From Candidatus Heimdallarchaeota archaeon (GTDB taxonomy: Archaea; Asgardarchaeota; Heimdallarchaeia; Hodarchaeales; LC-3), in the NCBI GenBank assembly GCA_027364495.1, contig DAHXPE010000281.1, positions 1 through 9,933 on the forward strand: DNA of 9,933 nucleotides. The letters run 5' to 3'. The notes beneath the pieces are model-generated. The model was given only the letters and a program-made list of their open reading frames with translations, searched no databases and had not been told where the DNA came from. Positions 1-7,063 of this stretch are shown piece after piece. Made by a program: the position numbers and the translations under genes. Position 1 is the first letter of the stretch; each line of letters opens with the position of its first letter.

Positions 1-10
1 TCTAAAAATG

Positions 11-18
11 TATATAAA
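11..18 (+). promoter_or_regulatory. Probable TATA box for the gene at 66
   Basis: The sequence tatataaa follows an A-rich stretch and lies about 50 bases before the start codon. An archaeal start site about 25 bases downstream would fall near position 40 and give a leader of roughly 25 bases. The only ribosome-binding hint is a weak gtgg at 55-58. The assignment rests on consensus and spacing alone, and the window edge hides anything further upstream. Confidence 0.45.
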
Positions 19-65
19 CACAGATAATAAGTAATCTATACACTCATATTGAAAGTGGTTTACCC

Positions 66-866
66 ATGATTTCTGTTAAAGAATCAAAAATATATTGTTG
101 TTATTGTCGCAGTGAAATTTACCCGGATGAAACTGGTCAAATGATGCCGGACCAAGAGCATCAATATCATCAAGAATGTTTTAATGAAATTATTAAGGAT
201 AATCACTGTGAATATTGCCTAGAAATATTGAATGAGCTCAACGAATTATTTAAAGAGCAACACATCAAAATTCATCAAAAATGCACATTTGAATTGGAAA
301 AACTAATCAGAAAACACGTAACCACCACTATAATAGATTATCTTCAAATGTTTCCAATGAAAAAGTTAGCCAAAGATTGTGCTTTCTATGAAATGAATGA
401 AACCCATTTTCTCATGTATTTAGATGACTTAAAGAAATCTATTGATCTTCAATTACCCGATTTTGCAGATAAATCAGAGCCTTTCCATAAATATATAGCT
501 AATATTGCAACAGAAGTGACAGAAAAAGTTATTTCAGAATATATTACGACCAATTTAGATGAACAATTGATTGATGAATTAAAAAAGGTCCATACTCAAT
601 CAAAAAAGGAATATGTAAACAAAATTTTAAATTTTATGTGGATTTATTATCTGGAAGTTCCAATATCCTATAAAGATAAAGCACATCATAAGGTTTTGCC
701 TGCACCTGTCTTAGATAACGTAAATTATATTATTTTTCATTATAAATTAGAAAATCTTCTTAAAACAAAATTAGATTTTAACGCCGTAGTAAATAGCAAT
801 TTTAATGATTTATCAGAGTATTTGGTAGGACAGCCAATATCATTAGAGCACTTTAAAAAAAGCTAA
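66..866 (+). CDS. Protein with two CCHC zinc motifs (LIM/treble-clef-like) and a helical C-terminal region
   Basis: This 266-residue protein is not one I recognise. Its N-terminus holds two copies of one spacing pattern: C11-x2-C14-x20-H35-x2-C38, then C48-x2-C51-x18-H70-x2-C73. Each set can hold one zinc ion. The first half reads like a LIM or treble-clef finger, with an Ile-Tyr-Pro-Asp-Glu stretch after the first cysteine pair and a YHxEC motif. A classic LIM domain separates its two halves by only two residues, whereas here there are nine. Residues from about 75 on are charged and probably mostly helical, with no membrane segment or signal peptide. A soluble role in protein-protein or nucleic-acid binding is possible but unproven. 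The ATG at 66 leaves only ten residues before the first zinc ligand and has a TATA element at a sensible distance. The gene stands alone, convergent with the metH operon. The coding call is secure; the function is open. Confidence 0.85.
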   Translation: MISVKESKIYCCYCRSEIYPDETGQMMPDQEHQYHQECFNEIIKDNHCEYCLEILNELNELFKEQHIKIHQKCTFELEKLIRKHVTTTIIDYLQMFPMKKLAKDCAFYEMNETHFLMYLDDLKKSIDLQLPDFADKSEPFHKYIANIATEVTEKVISEYITTNLDEQLIDELKKVHTQSKKEYVNKILNFMWIYYLEVPISYKDKAHHKVLPAPVLDNVNYIIFHYKLENLLKTKLDFNAVVNSNFNDLSEYLVGQPISLEHFKKS

Positions 867-893
867 CACTTTTTCTAAAAAAATTACGTTAGC
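862..893. terminator. Bidirectional terminator between convergent genes
   Basis: GCTAAC (862-867) and GTTAGC (888-893) form a perfect 6-bp stem. The loop contains a T-run (870-874) followed by an A-run (877-883), which can also pair with each other. Each strand therefore offers a U-tract soon after a stop codon. The left arm includes the TAA of the upstream gene (864-866), and the right arm lies nine bases from the stop of the activation-domain gene at 902. Archaeal RNA polymerase stops mainly at U-tracts, so the hairpin may be secondary. Confidence 0.55.
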
Positions 894-901
894 AATCTTG
901 G

Positions 902-1732
902 TTAAACAGAAAAATATTTTGCATCTGGATGATGAAAAACTAAAGCTGAAACTGATGCCTCTGGTTCCATCATGTATCCTTCTGTCAATCCTATTCCTAT
1001 TTCATGTGGTCTTATCAACTTCCAAAGTATTTCTTGATCTTCTAAATTTGGACATGCTGGGTATCCAAAACTATACCTTGATCCCTGATATTTTCCAACC
1101 ATAATTTCTTCTTTTGATAATGTTTCTGGATCTTTAAAACCCCACATTTCCCTCATGTCATTATGTAATAATTCAGCTAATGCTTCAGCAGTTGCTAATC
1201 CCAATGCTTGTAATATAAAAGAATTTTTAAATTCACCATCTTCTCTCAGTTGTTCTGCTGTTTCACTTACTAATTCGCCAGAACTATCGGCAAAAATTCC
1301 AATATAGTCTTTTTTTGGATTTATGTAATCGCTTAGACATAATTGAGATTTTCCTTTTTGCCTAGGAAAAGTAAATCTAGCTATTTCTACCCTTTCCTCA
1401 TAATCTTTGTAATCGTTATAAATGAAAATGCTCTCATCTTTCTTATTACAATTAAAAAATTGATAAACTGCTTTCGGTTTCATTAAATTGTTCTTTTGAT
1501 CCAAGACATATTGTTTAACATCTTCAACATCATTAAATAGCTTTAATGCTTTATCAGCTTTATTAACCAGATCCTGGTCAAAAGGTCCCTTATAACCAAG
1601 TATTTTATTATAAAACATTTTAGAACCAATCCATTGCCAGATATCTTTTAATTTATAATCCAATTTTATATGTCTCTCTAAATCAGGTGGTACTGGAACT
1701 GTTTCTAGGATTGGTACTAAGGGATTTTGCAT
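902..1732 (-). CDS. Stand-alone methionine synthase reactivation (AdoMet-binding) domain
   Basis: This 276-residue protein matches the C-terminal activation domain of cobalamin-dependent methionine synthase. In full-length MetH this domain binds S-adenosylmethionine and an electron donor such as flavodoxin, to rescue enzyme whose cob(I)alamin has oxidised to cob(II)alamin. Visible signatures are DYIGIFA (142-148), an ALGLATAEALAELLH helix (176-190), the AdoMet-binding motif RYSFGYPACP (R219 to P228), and an ending of the form PEASVSALVFHHPDAKYF (257-274). The E. coli counterparts read RPAPGYPACP and HPDSKYYAV. The protein ends right after that motif and so lacks the roughly 40-residue tail of E. 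coli MetH. It starts 13 bases after the stop of the MetH core gene, in a different frame, so the two parts are separate proteins of one operon, not a simple frameshift. The ATG at 1732 is the natural start, though I see no strong ribosome binding site. The product should act in trans on the core enzyme. Confidence 0.93.
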   Translation of the reverse strand: MQNPLVPILETVPVPPDLERHIKLDYKLKDIWQWIGSKMFYNKILGYKGPFDQDLVNKADKALKLFNDVEDVKQYVLDQKNNLMKPKAVYQFFNCNKKDESIFIYNDYKDYEERVEIARFTFPRQKGKSQLCLSDYINPKKDYIGIFADSSGELVSETAEQLREDGEFKNSFILQALGLATAEALAELLHNDMREMWGFKDPETLSKEEIMVGKYQGSRYSFGYPACPNLEDQEILWKLIRPHEIGIGLTEGYMMEPEASVSALVFHHPDAKYFSV

Positions 1733-1745
1733 AGGGCAATCTTCT

Positions 1746-4268
1746 TTAAAATATTGATTTTATTATTGATAATCCTTGCATAGCATCTTTTGCATAATAA
1801 GTTTTACCAAACTTATATGCTGGTGCTATTGATTGTTCAACAAATTTCCTTGTCAAAGCAGCACCACCAACTAATAATGGAATGTTTATTTCTACAGCGG
1901 AAAAATCTTCAGCAGCTAATACCATCTGTTTGGCACTTTTAATTAATAAACCTGACAATCCTACTGCATCCGGTTTGTGCTCATATATTGCTTTTATTAA
2001 AGCAGAATTATCAACTTTGATTCCTAAGTTAATAACCTCATAACCGTTACTAGATAATATTATATCGACCAAATTTTTGCCTATATCATGAACATCGCCT
2101 TTAACTGTTGCAAGGATAATTTTCTTTTTAATCACAGCTTCTGATCTAGGAATATATGGTTCAATTTGATTTATTGCGGCCTTCATAACTTCAGCACTTT
2201 GCAGAACCTCAGTAACTATTAATTTACCCTGTCCGAATAGGTCTCCAACCTCATCCATACCACCCATAAGGATCGTACTAATTATTTCTAACGGATGGTA
2301 TTTTTGAAGAAGCTCATCAATATTTTCTTTAATATTATTTTTATCTCCAAGAACAATTGCTCTATGAATAAATTCTTCTGGAGTTAACTTCTTAGTCTGT
2401 TCTTGAGGATTCTCTTCTTTTTTGACCGCATCCTTTGTCCTGAAGTATTCTGTGAATTCCATCAATGCATTTGGTGATCTGTCAAAAATAACCTCTTCTG
2501 ATAATTTTATTTCCTTCTCAGAGAGAGAATTATATCTTTTAATGAGTGCAGGATTAACAATTGCTAAATCAAGACCAGCTTGTACGTTATGATAGAAGAA
2601 AACAGCATTAAGCACTTCACGACCCGATGCTGGAAGTCCAAAAGATACGTTTGATATTCCTAAAATCGTTTTAATATCTGGGAATAATTTCTTAACTTCT
2701 CGAATACTATCTATTGTAGCTTTGGCAGTTCCTTTATAATCAGGATTTTTTCCTGTGTCTACAGTAAATACTAGCATATCAAATATCAAATCAGAAGGAT
2801 CAAGGCCATATTCAGTCGTTAAAAGACTATATAATCTTTTTGCAACTTCTATTTTACGATCATAAGTTACAGCCATACCTTGTTCATCAATAACTCCAAC
2901 AACGGCACTTGCACCGTATTTTTTCATTAATGGAACAACTAAATCTAAACGTTCTCGACCACTTTCAAGATTAATAGAATTGATGATTGCTTTACCCTGA
3001 CAATATTTCAGCGCTTCTTCAACAGCAACAGCATTAGTTGAATCAATCATTATCGGGACTTTTACTGCTCTTGCCAATTTTGGATAAAATTCATGAATTG
3101 CCTCTATTTCATCAAAAGCTGTATCTTCAAGACAAACATCAATTATTTGTGCTCGATTTTGTATTTGGTGATGAGCTACAGAGATTGCTTCATCGAAATT
3201 TCTTTCTCGAATCAATTTTTTGAAAAGTCTACTCCCCTGAACATTTGTACGCTCTCCAACTAAAATAGGCCGAATTTTTTCATCAGGCAAAACAATCTCT
3301 ATTCCAGAAACTCCAAAAGATTTAGGTTTAGGTTCTATAACACGTGGTTTTTTAGTTGAAGCTAGTTCTTTCAATACTTTTATATGAGCAGGTGTAGTCC
3401 CACAACAACCTCCAACAATGTTGATCCATTTATTATCTAGATAATCTTTAATATGCTCTGAAAAAGATTCTGGTGTCTCATCATAATGACCATGCTCATT
3501 TGGTAATCCAGCGTTCGGAAAGATGAATACAGGCTTATCACTTATAGCAGAAAGGGTATGAAGATGGCTGCGCATATCTTTTGGACCAACTGCACAATTC
3601 ATACCAAAAGCAAATACATTAGCATGCTTCATTGAATTATAAAATGCTTCGATATCCTGACCAGCTAACATGGTGCCTCCACTCAAAATACTAGGTGAAA
3701 GAAATATTGGAATTTCCTTTTGCAAAATGTTCATAGCATCCTGACTGGCTAGTAAAGCAGCTTTCATGTTAAGTGTATCTTGGCCAGTTTCTATAAATAA
3801 AACATCACAACCACCTTCTATAAGTCCTAATACTTGGTCATAATAGGCATCTTTCATTTGGTCAAAGGTAACATCCGCAGTTACAACTATCGATTTAGTG
3901 GTAGGTCCTATTGAACCAGCAACAAATTTATCCGAATATCCATTGGTCGATTCTTTAGCAATTTGAGAAGCAATTCTATTTAATTCTCGTGTTTTATCGG
4001 CTAAACCATATTCAGCTAAAACTATTTTATTACTGCCAAATGTGTCAGTTTCGATTATATCTGCTCCAGCTTCAAGATATGAAAAATGGACAGAACGGAC
4101 AATATCAGGTCTTGAAATAACTAAATATTCATTGCAACCTTCAAGATCAGGACCACCGAAATCTTCTGCTGTAAGATTCTTATCTTGTAATGCAGTCCCT
4201 GTCGCTCCATCAATTATGAGGATTCTCTCTTGCATTAATTTGGTTAATTTCTTTGCGATTTCATTCAT
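1746..4268 (-). CDS. metH: Cobalamin-dependent methionine synthase core (Hcy, folate and B12 modules)
   Basis: The product transfers a methyl group from 5-methyltetrahydrofolate to homocysteine through protein-bound cobalamin, giving methionine and tetrahydrofolate in the cytoplasm. Its 840 residues hold the modules in MetH order. The homocysteine-binding barrel (about 1-305) starts with DGATGT (20-25) and has zinc ligands C225 (GMNC) and C288/C289 (GGCCG). The pterin-binding barrel (about 330-600) carries GERTNVQGS (338-346), PIMIDST (405-411) and INSINLE (429-435). A helical cap (about 628-705) precedes the cobalamin-binding fold (about 713-840), with the base-off motif GDVHDIG (724-730, axial histidine H727), GLSGLL (770-775) and GGAAL (801-805). 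The protein stops where the activation domain would begin in E. coli MetH (1227 residues); that domain is the next gene. The ATG at 4268 puts the barrel 13 residues in, as in bacterial homologues. MetH implies use of tetrahydrofolate and B12; acquisition from bacteria is possible but cannot be tested here. Confidence 0.96.
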   Translation of the reverse strand: MNEIAKKLTKLMQERILIIDGATGTALQDKNLTAEDFGGPDLEGCNEYLVISRPDIVRSVHFSYLEAGADIIETDTFGSNKIVLAEYGLADKTRELNRIASQIAKESTNGYSDKFVAGSIGPTTKSIVVTADVTFDQMKDAYYDQVLGLIEGGCDVLFIETGQDTLNMKAALLASQDAMNILQKEIPIFLSPSILSGGTMLAGQDIEAFYNSMKHANVFAFGMNCAVGPKDMRSHLHTLSAISDKPVFIFPNAGLPNEHGHYDETPESFSEHIKDYLDNKWINIVGGCCGTTPAHIKVLKELASTKKPRVIEPKPKSFGVSGIEIVLPDEKIRPILVGERTNVQGSRLFKKLIRERNFDEAISVAHHQIQNRAQIIDVCLEDTAFDEIEAIHEFYPKLARAVKVPIMIDSTNAVAVEEALKYCQGKAIINSINLESGRERLDLVVPLMKKYGASAVVGVIDEQGMAVTYDRKIEVAKRLYSLLTTEYGLDPSDLIFDMLVFTVDTGKNPDYKGTAKATIDSIREVKKLFPDIKTILGISNVSFGLPASGREVLNAVFFYHNVQAGLDLAIVNPALIKRYNSLSEKEIKLSEEVIFDRSPNALMEFTEYFRTKDAVKKEENPQEQTKKLTPEEFIHRAIVLGDKNNIKENIDELLQKYHPLEIISTILMGGMDEVGDLFGQGKLIVTEVLQSAEVMKAAINQIEPYIPRSEAVIKKKIILATVKGDVHDIGKNLVDIILSSNGYEVINLGIKVDNSALIKAIYEHKPDAVGLSGLLIKSAKQMVLAAEDFSAVEINIPLLVGGAALTRKFVEQSIAPAYKFGKTYYAKDAMQGLSIIKSIF

Positions 4269-4332
4269 AGCCTAAAATCAAAATCCTAAATTAAATCAAA
4301 AAAATAGAACAATTCTTAAATTCCTATTAAAC

Positions 4333-4342
4333 TATATTATAT
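4333..4342 (-). promoter_or_regulatory. Possible TATA box of the metH operon
   Basis: On the minus strand atataatata lies about 70 bases before the metH start codon, which would give a leader of around 44 bases. The surrounding sequence is so AT-rich that other positions are possible. I see no cobalamin riboswitch or other structured leader between 4269 and 4456. Confidence 0.3.
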
Positions 4343-4442
4343 TCAAATTTTAAGGTTTTAATAAGTTTATTAAGAATCATCGAATAAAAAAATTACTCTG
4401 GTGCATAATTAATTAAGAAAAGATATTTTCTTTTTTGAACCT

Positions 4443-4450
4443 AAAAAAAA
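4443..4450 (-). terminator. T-run terminator after the second zinc-ribbon membrane protein gene
   Basis: Eight T residues on the minus strand begin seven bases after the stop codon at 4457. There is no clear hairpin, which is normal for archaeal termination. It would separate this gene from the metH operon on the same strand, about 175 bases further on. Confidence 0.5.
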
Positions 4451-4456
4451 CATGAG

Positions 4457-5599
4457 TTAACCAACTTTTTTTCCACACTTATAACAAAATTTAGTATCAA
4501 CTGGGAGATTCGTACCACAATTATCACAAATGTGTTTATCAGAACTTTCATTCATTGATGAAAGGGTGGATAAATACCCTGGTTCTGTGGAAATTCCAGT
4601 TTCAGTATTAAAATTGTTCTGATTTTGATTTGATGGATTAAATTGTTGTTGTGATGATTGTTGATTTGGATTTGGTTGATTTGGCTGTTGATATGGATTA
4701 AATTGGTTTGCTTGGTTTTGTTGTTGATATGGATTAAATTGATTTGGCTGTTGATATGGATTAAATTGATTTGGCTGTTGATATGGATTAAATTGATTTG
4801 GTTGCTGATAAAGGTTTTGCTGATATGGTGAAAATGGATAATTAAAAGCCATGAAATAATACTTCCCTGTAAAGAAATCATTAACTCTGTTATAAATTTT
4901 AATGCTAGCTATAATTTCCATTATAACTCCAGCTAATATTATCAATATCCCTATAATAGCAATATTGTTAGCATTATTTAGGTTATTAACATCAGATATC
5001 GTTGCGGTTGCATTATTATTTATAAAATTAGTGAGGACCTCAATAATTAGACCTTCTGAAAATGCATTAATAGCTTGTCCCAAAAACATTATTATACCAA
5101 AGTATAAGAATGATTTTATGTGATTAAAATTTTTGTCACTAAAACCTGAATTAAACCATTCTGTAAAATAATATGCAATAATAAAAGTTAAAATACCAGA
5201 GAGAAATCCAAGGAAAGTTAATATATACAATTGTTGAACAATAGGCTTTAATTGGGATATTATTTGATCTGTATTCTGTCCATTAACAGCTGATGACGAA
5301 ATAGGATATATATAGTTATATATTGTAGATATCAAGTCTATTCCTAATCCAAGGATAAATAAATAAGCAACTTTTCTTCCAGTAATTAATTCAGGATATT
5401 TTTTACTCATATAAAAGATTCCATAAATAAGAGCTAATGTGCCAGCATCATCAATCAAGGACCATATAAAGCTGTTATAAATGAAATAACCTATAAAGTA
5501 TAATATTTTACTTATTAGAAAAGCTGAAACCATATTTTTGAATAAACTAAGGTCTTCTCTTTTAAATTGTATAATTGGCTGTTGTTGTCCCACAAACAT
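4457..5599 (-). CDS. Polytopic membrane protein with Q/N/P-rich repeat tail and C-terminal zinc ribbon (paralogue 2)
   Basis: The 380-residue product has three parts. Residues 1-240 contain about six hydrophobic segments (roughly 22-45, 50-64, 77-95, 124-146, 161-190 and 211-233). Residues 257-332 form a very Gln/Asn/Pro/Tyr-rich tail containing four NPYQQ units, most in a nine-residue period NPYQQPNQF. Residues 355-380 are a compact zinc ribbon with C358-x2-C361 and C372-x2-C375. The upstream neighbour at 5729-6718 has the same layout and shares AYYFTxWFN (142-150), NYIYP (95-99), KIYNRVN (234-240) and the ribbon, so the two arose by duplication. The tail looks disordered and prion-like in composition. 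It should project from the membrane with the ribbon, probably on the cytoplasmic side, though topology is not certain. I do not recognise the membrane domain, and no enzymatic motif is visible. A scaffold, sensor or membrane-organising role is speculation. Confidence 0.9.
   Translation of the reverse strand: MFVGQQQPIIQFKREDLSLFKNMVSAFLISKILYFIGYFIYNSFIWSLIDDAGTLALIYGIFYMSKKYPELITGRKVAYLFILGLGIDLISTIYNYIYPISSSAVNGQNTDQIISQLKPIVQQLYILTFLGFLSGILTFIIAYYFTEWFNSGFSDKNFNHIKSFLYFGIIMFLGQAINAFSEGLIIEVLTNFINNNATATISDVNNLNNANNIAIIGILIILAGVIMEIIASIKIYNRVNDFFTGKYYFMAFNYPFSPYQQNLYQQPNQFNPYQQPNQFNPYQQPNQFNPYQQQNQANQFNPYQQPNQPNPNQQSSQQQFNPSNQNQNNFNTETGISTEPGYLSTLSSMNESSDKHICDNCGTNLPVDTKFCYKCGKKVG
4685..4801 (-). 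repeat. 27-base tandem repeat inside the Q/N/P-rich tail
   Basis: Three nearly identical 27-base units occupy 4721-4747, 4748-4774 and 4775-4801. A fourth, divergent copy starts at 4685 and is separated from them by a 12-base insertion that adds NQAN. The last two units are identical, and the first differs from them at its first base. Each unit encodes NPYQQPNQF. The unit is a multiple of three, so changes in copy number keep the frame. This is typical of recent slippage or unequal exchange. Confidence 0.85.
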
Positions 5600-5709
5600 G
5601 CTTTTTCCAACACAAAAATTTTAGGATTTTAAAAAAATTAAATAATGAAATAAAGAAGAATTTATTTGATAAGTTTTGTTATAATAACCAAAATTTATAG
5701 TTTTCTTAG

Positions 5710-5730
5710 AAAATCGTAAAAAAAGATTTT
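5710..5730 (-). terminator. Hairpin with T-run after the first zinc-ribbon membrane protein gene
   Basis: AAAATC (5710-5715) and GATTTT (5725-5730) are perfect inverted repeats. The loop contains seven T residues on the minus strand (5718-5724), only a few bases after the stop codon, which overlaps the right arm. The T-run alone could terminate transcription in an archaeon. It would separate the two paralogues, although read-through is not excluded. Confidence 0.4.
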
Positions 5731-6718
5731 AGAGCTTATTACCACAATTTTGACAAAATTTGATACCTGGTTGTATTTGAGCACCACAATAATTACAAAA
5801 ATTTTTTTCTGAAGAATTTACTGGAGTCGTATTATTCGCTGGAGCTTGGTTATATGCTGGTTGATCCAATTTATTTGGATTTATTATACCATATTGATTA
5901 CTGTTCATTTGAGGAGGCTGTTGATAATTAGGCTGATATGGTTGTTGGTAAGGATTTTGATATGCTCCAGGCTGATTAAAAGGTGTTATACCTTGTGCTT
6001 TTTCATTAACTCTATTATGGATTTTTACACTTGCCACAATTAATAAAACAAAGGCAACTAACAATAATATTCCACCTAAGCCAGTTGAAGCCAGAGACAT
6101 ATAAAACTGGGGTGTGAAACTTTGCGTTGTTAAGGTTCCTGAGGTCAGATTCATCTGAGGTATTGCTTGAACTAGCATATATTCTCCTATTGAAGCAAAT
6201 AAGGCTCCTATGAATGATAAAATACCGTAATACCAATATATTTTCGTGGGTTTATATTCTCCAAATGCTAAATTAAACCATTTCGTAAAATAATAAGCTG
6301 TTATAAGGATTAAAATGCCAGATAACAACGAAACTGTAACTAAATAAATTAATCTTGGGCTTAACGCATTATAAAGGGAGGTAAATACTTCTTGAGGTGT
6401 TCCAGTACTTATGGTAGGAGTTGGATATAAATAATTAAATAATGATGAAGCAAAACTTAAAATGACACTAATCACAAACAAAATTCCAACTCTGAGCCCG
6501 GATGTCAGTTTAGGATTTTTTCGAGCTAATGAAATAATTCCTATAGCTAAAATAACTGTCCCGCCATCACTAACAATAGCTTCAACCAAAGCTAGGGATT
6601 TAAAAAAATCAAGAACAAAGGCGAAGATTTTAGTTAAAAGAAAAATCCAAACAATTGTATTGAATGAATTTAAATCATTTTGATCGATTTGAATCGATTC
6701 TTTTGGACTATTATACAT
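5729..6718 (-). CDS. Polytopic membrane protein with P/Q/N-rich linker and C-terminal zinc ribbon (paralogue 1)
   Basis: This 329-residue protein has about six hydrophobic segments (roughly 21-45, 50-65, 75-97, 121-148, 160-186 and 207-232). A flexible Pro/Gln/Asn/Tyr-rich linker follows (about 246-300), then a zinc ribbon with C308-x2-C311 and C322-x2-C325. It aligns almost residue for residue with its downstream neighbour: NYLYP (95-99) and AYYFTKWFN (141-149) sit within one position of the partner's, and KIHNRVN (232-238) within two. Its linker has only loose QNPYQQPYQ-like repeats instead of a regular array, and is about 20 residues shorter. There is no signal peptide as such; the first hydrophobic segment should act as anchor. 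The ATG at 6718 gives a short soluble start (1-20) like that of the paralogue. The family and function are not recognised. The gap between the paralogues is 129 bases with a probable terminator, so they may be transcribed separately. Confidence 0.9.
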   Translation of the reverse strand: MYNSPKESIQIDQNDLNSFNTIVWIFLLTKIFAFVLDFFKSLALVEAIVSDGGTVILAIGIISLARKNPKLTSGLRVGILFVISVILSFASSLFNYLYPTPTISTGTPQEVFTSLYNALSPRLIYLVTVSLLSGILILITAYYFTKWFNLAFGEYKPTKIYWYYGILSFIGALFASIGEYMLVQAIPQMNLTSGTLTTQSFTPQFYMSLASTGLGGILLLVAFVLLIVASVKIHNRVNEKAQGITPFNQPGAYQNPYQQPYQPNYQQPPQMNSNQYGIINPNKLDQPAYNQAPANNTTPVNSSEKNFCNYCGAQIQPGIKFCQNCGNKL

Positions 6719-7063
6719 AAATAAGACTTCTTTTCAAATTATTATCAATTTTAAGATGTTTTTACACTTGTTTTTTGAAGTAAAGGTTTGTTTAAAAATG
6801 ATTTGTATTCGGAAATTTTGATAAATTCAAGATATTTTCTATTCTCATTTGCTTAATTGATAAGTCAGATTAAATGTTTTTGAAAGAGATCCTTCCTCTA
6901 CCCATTTAACCATTTGAAAAGAAAAAAAGCGTTTTGAAAATTCGTACTGTTAATTTTACTTCTTCCTAAATTTACTTTTGAATGAATTGAAAAAGCTTTT
7001 ATAAAGAAGCAAAATGATTTTATATTAACTATTTTAAAGTTAATAATTTAAAGAGTCCTGTTT
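6719..7063. other. Divergent intergenic region, mostly promoter sequence
   Basis: This 345-base region separates the zinc-ribbon membrane protein gene (leftward) from the longin-like gene (rightward). It holds a good TATA element for the rightward gene (6995-7006) and a weak leftward candidate, cttaaaat, near 6750. No RNA gene or convincing coding sequence is visible. A 22-codon minus-strand frame (6845-6913) is present but unsupported. Confidence 0.5.
6988..7006 (+). promoter_or_regulatory. TATA box with purine-rich BRE-like flank for the longin-like gene
   Basis: A purine-rich gaaaaag is followed directly by cttttataaag, close to the archaeal TATA consensus. A start site about 25 bases on would fall near 7028 and leave a leader of about 35 bases. 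A second candidate, ttttatatta at 7018-7027, would give a leader of under 20 bases. No ribosome binding site precedes the ATG at 7064. Confidence 0.5.

Noticed and set aside
3038..4275. Plus-strand frames inside metH (3038-3223 and 4042-4275)
   Set aside because: They lie wholly or almost wholly within a strongly conserved enzyme gene on the other strand and have no start signals.
4269..4456. Possible cobalamin or SAM riboswitch upstream of metH
   Set aside because: I see no conserved B12-box or SAM-riboswitch core and no GC-containing stems; the sequence is plain AT-rich spacer.
4552..4881. A 109-residue minus-strand frame rich in Ile/Asn/His overlapping the repeat tail
   Set aside because: It is the repeat of the real membrane-protein gene read in another frame; a 27-base period leaves other frames open by itself. 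There are no start signals of its own.
6845..6913. A 22-codon minus-strand frame (MVKWVEEGSLSK to QLSK) in the divergent intergenic region, with possible extension upstream to about 6955
   Set aside because: The composition looks protein-like, but there is no ribosome binding site, the upstream extension ends at stop codons, and nothing is recognisable. It could be a gene remnant, but the evidence is too thin to annotate.
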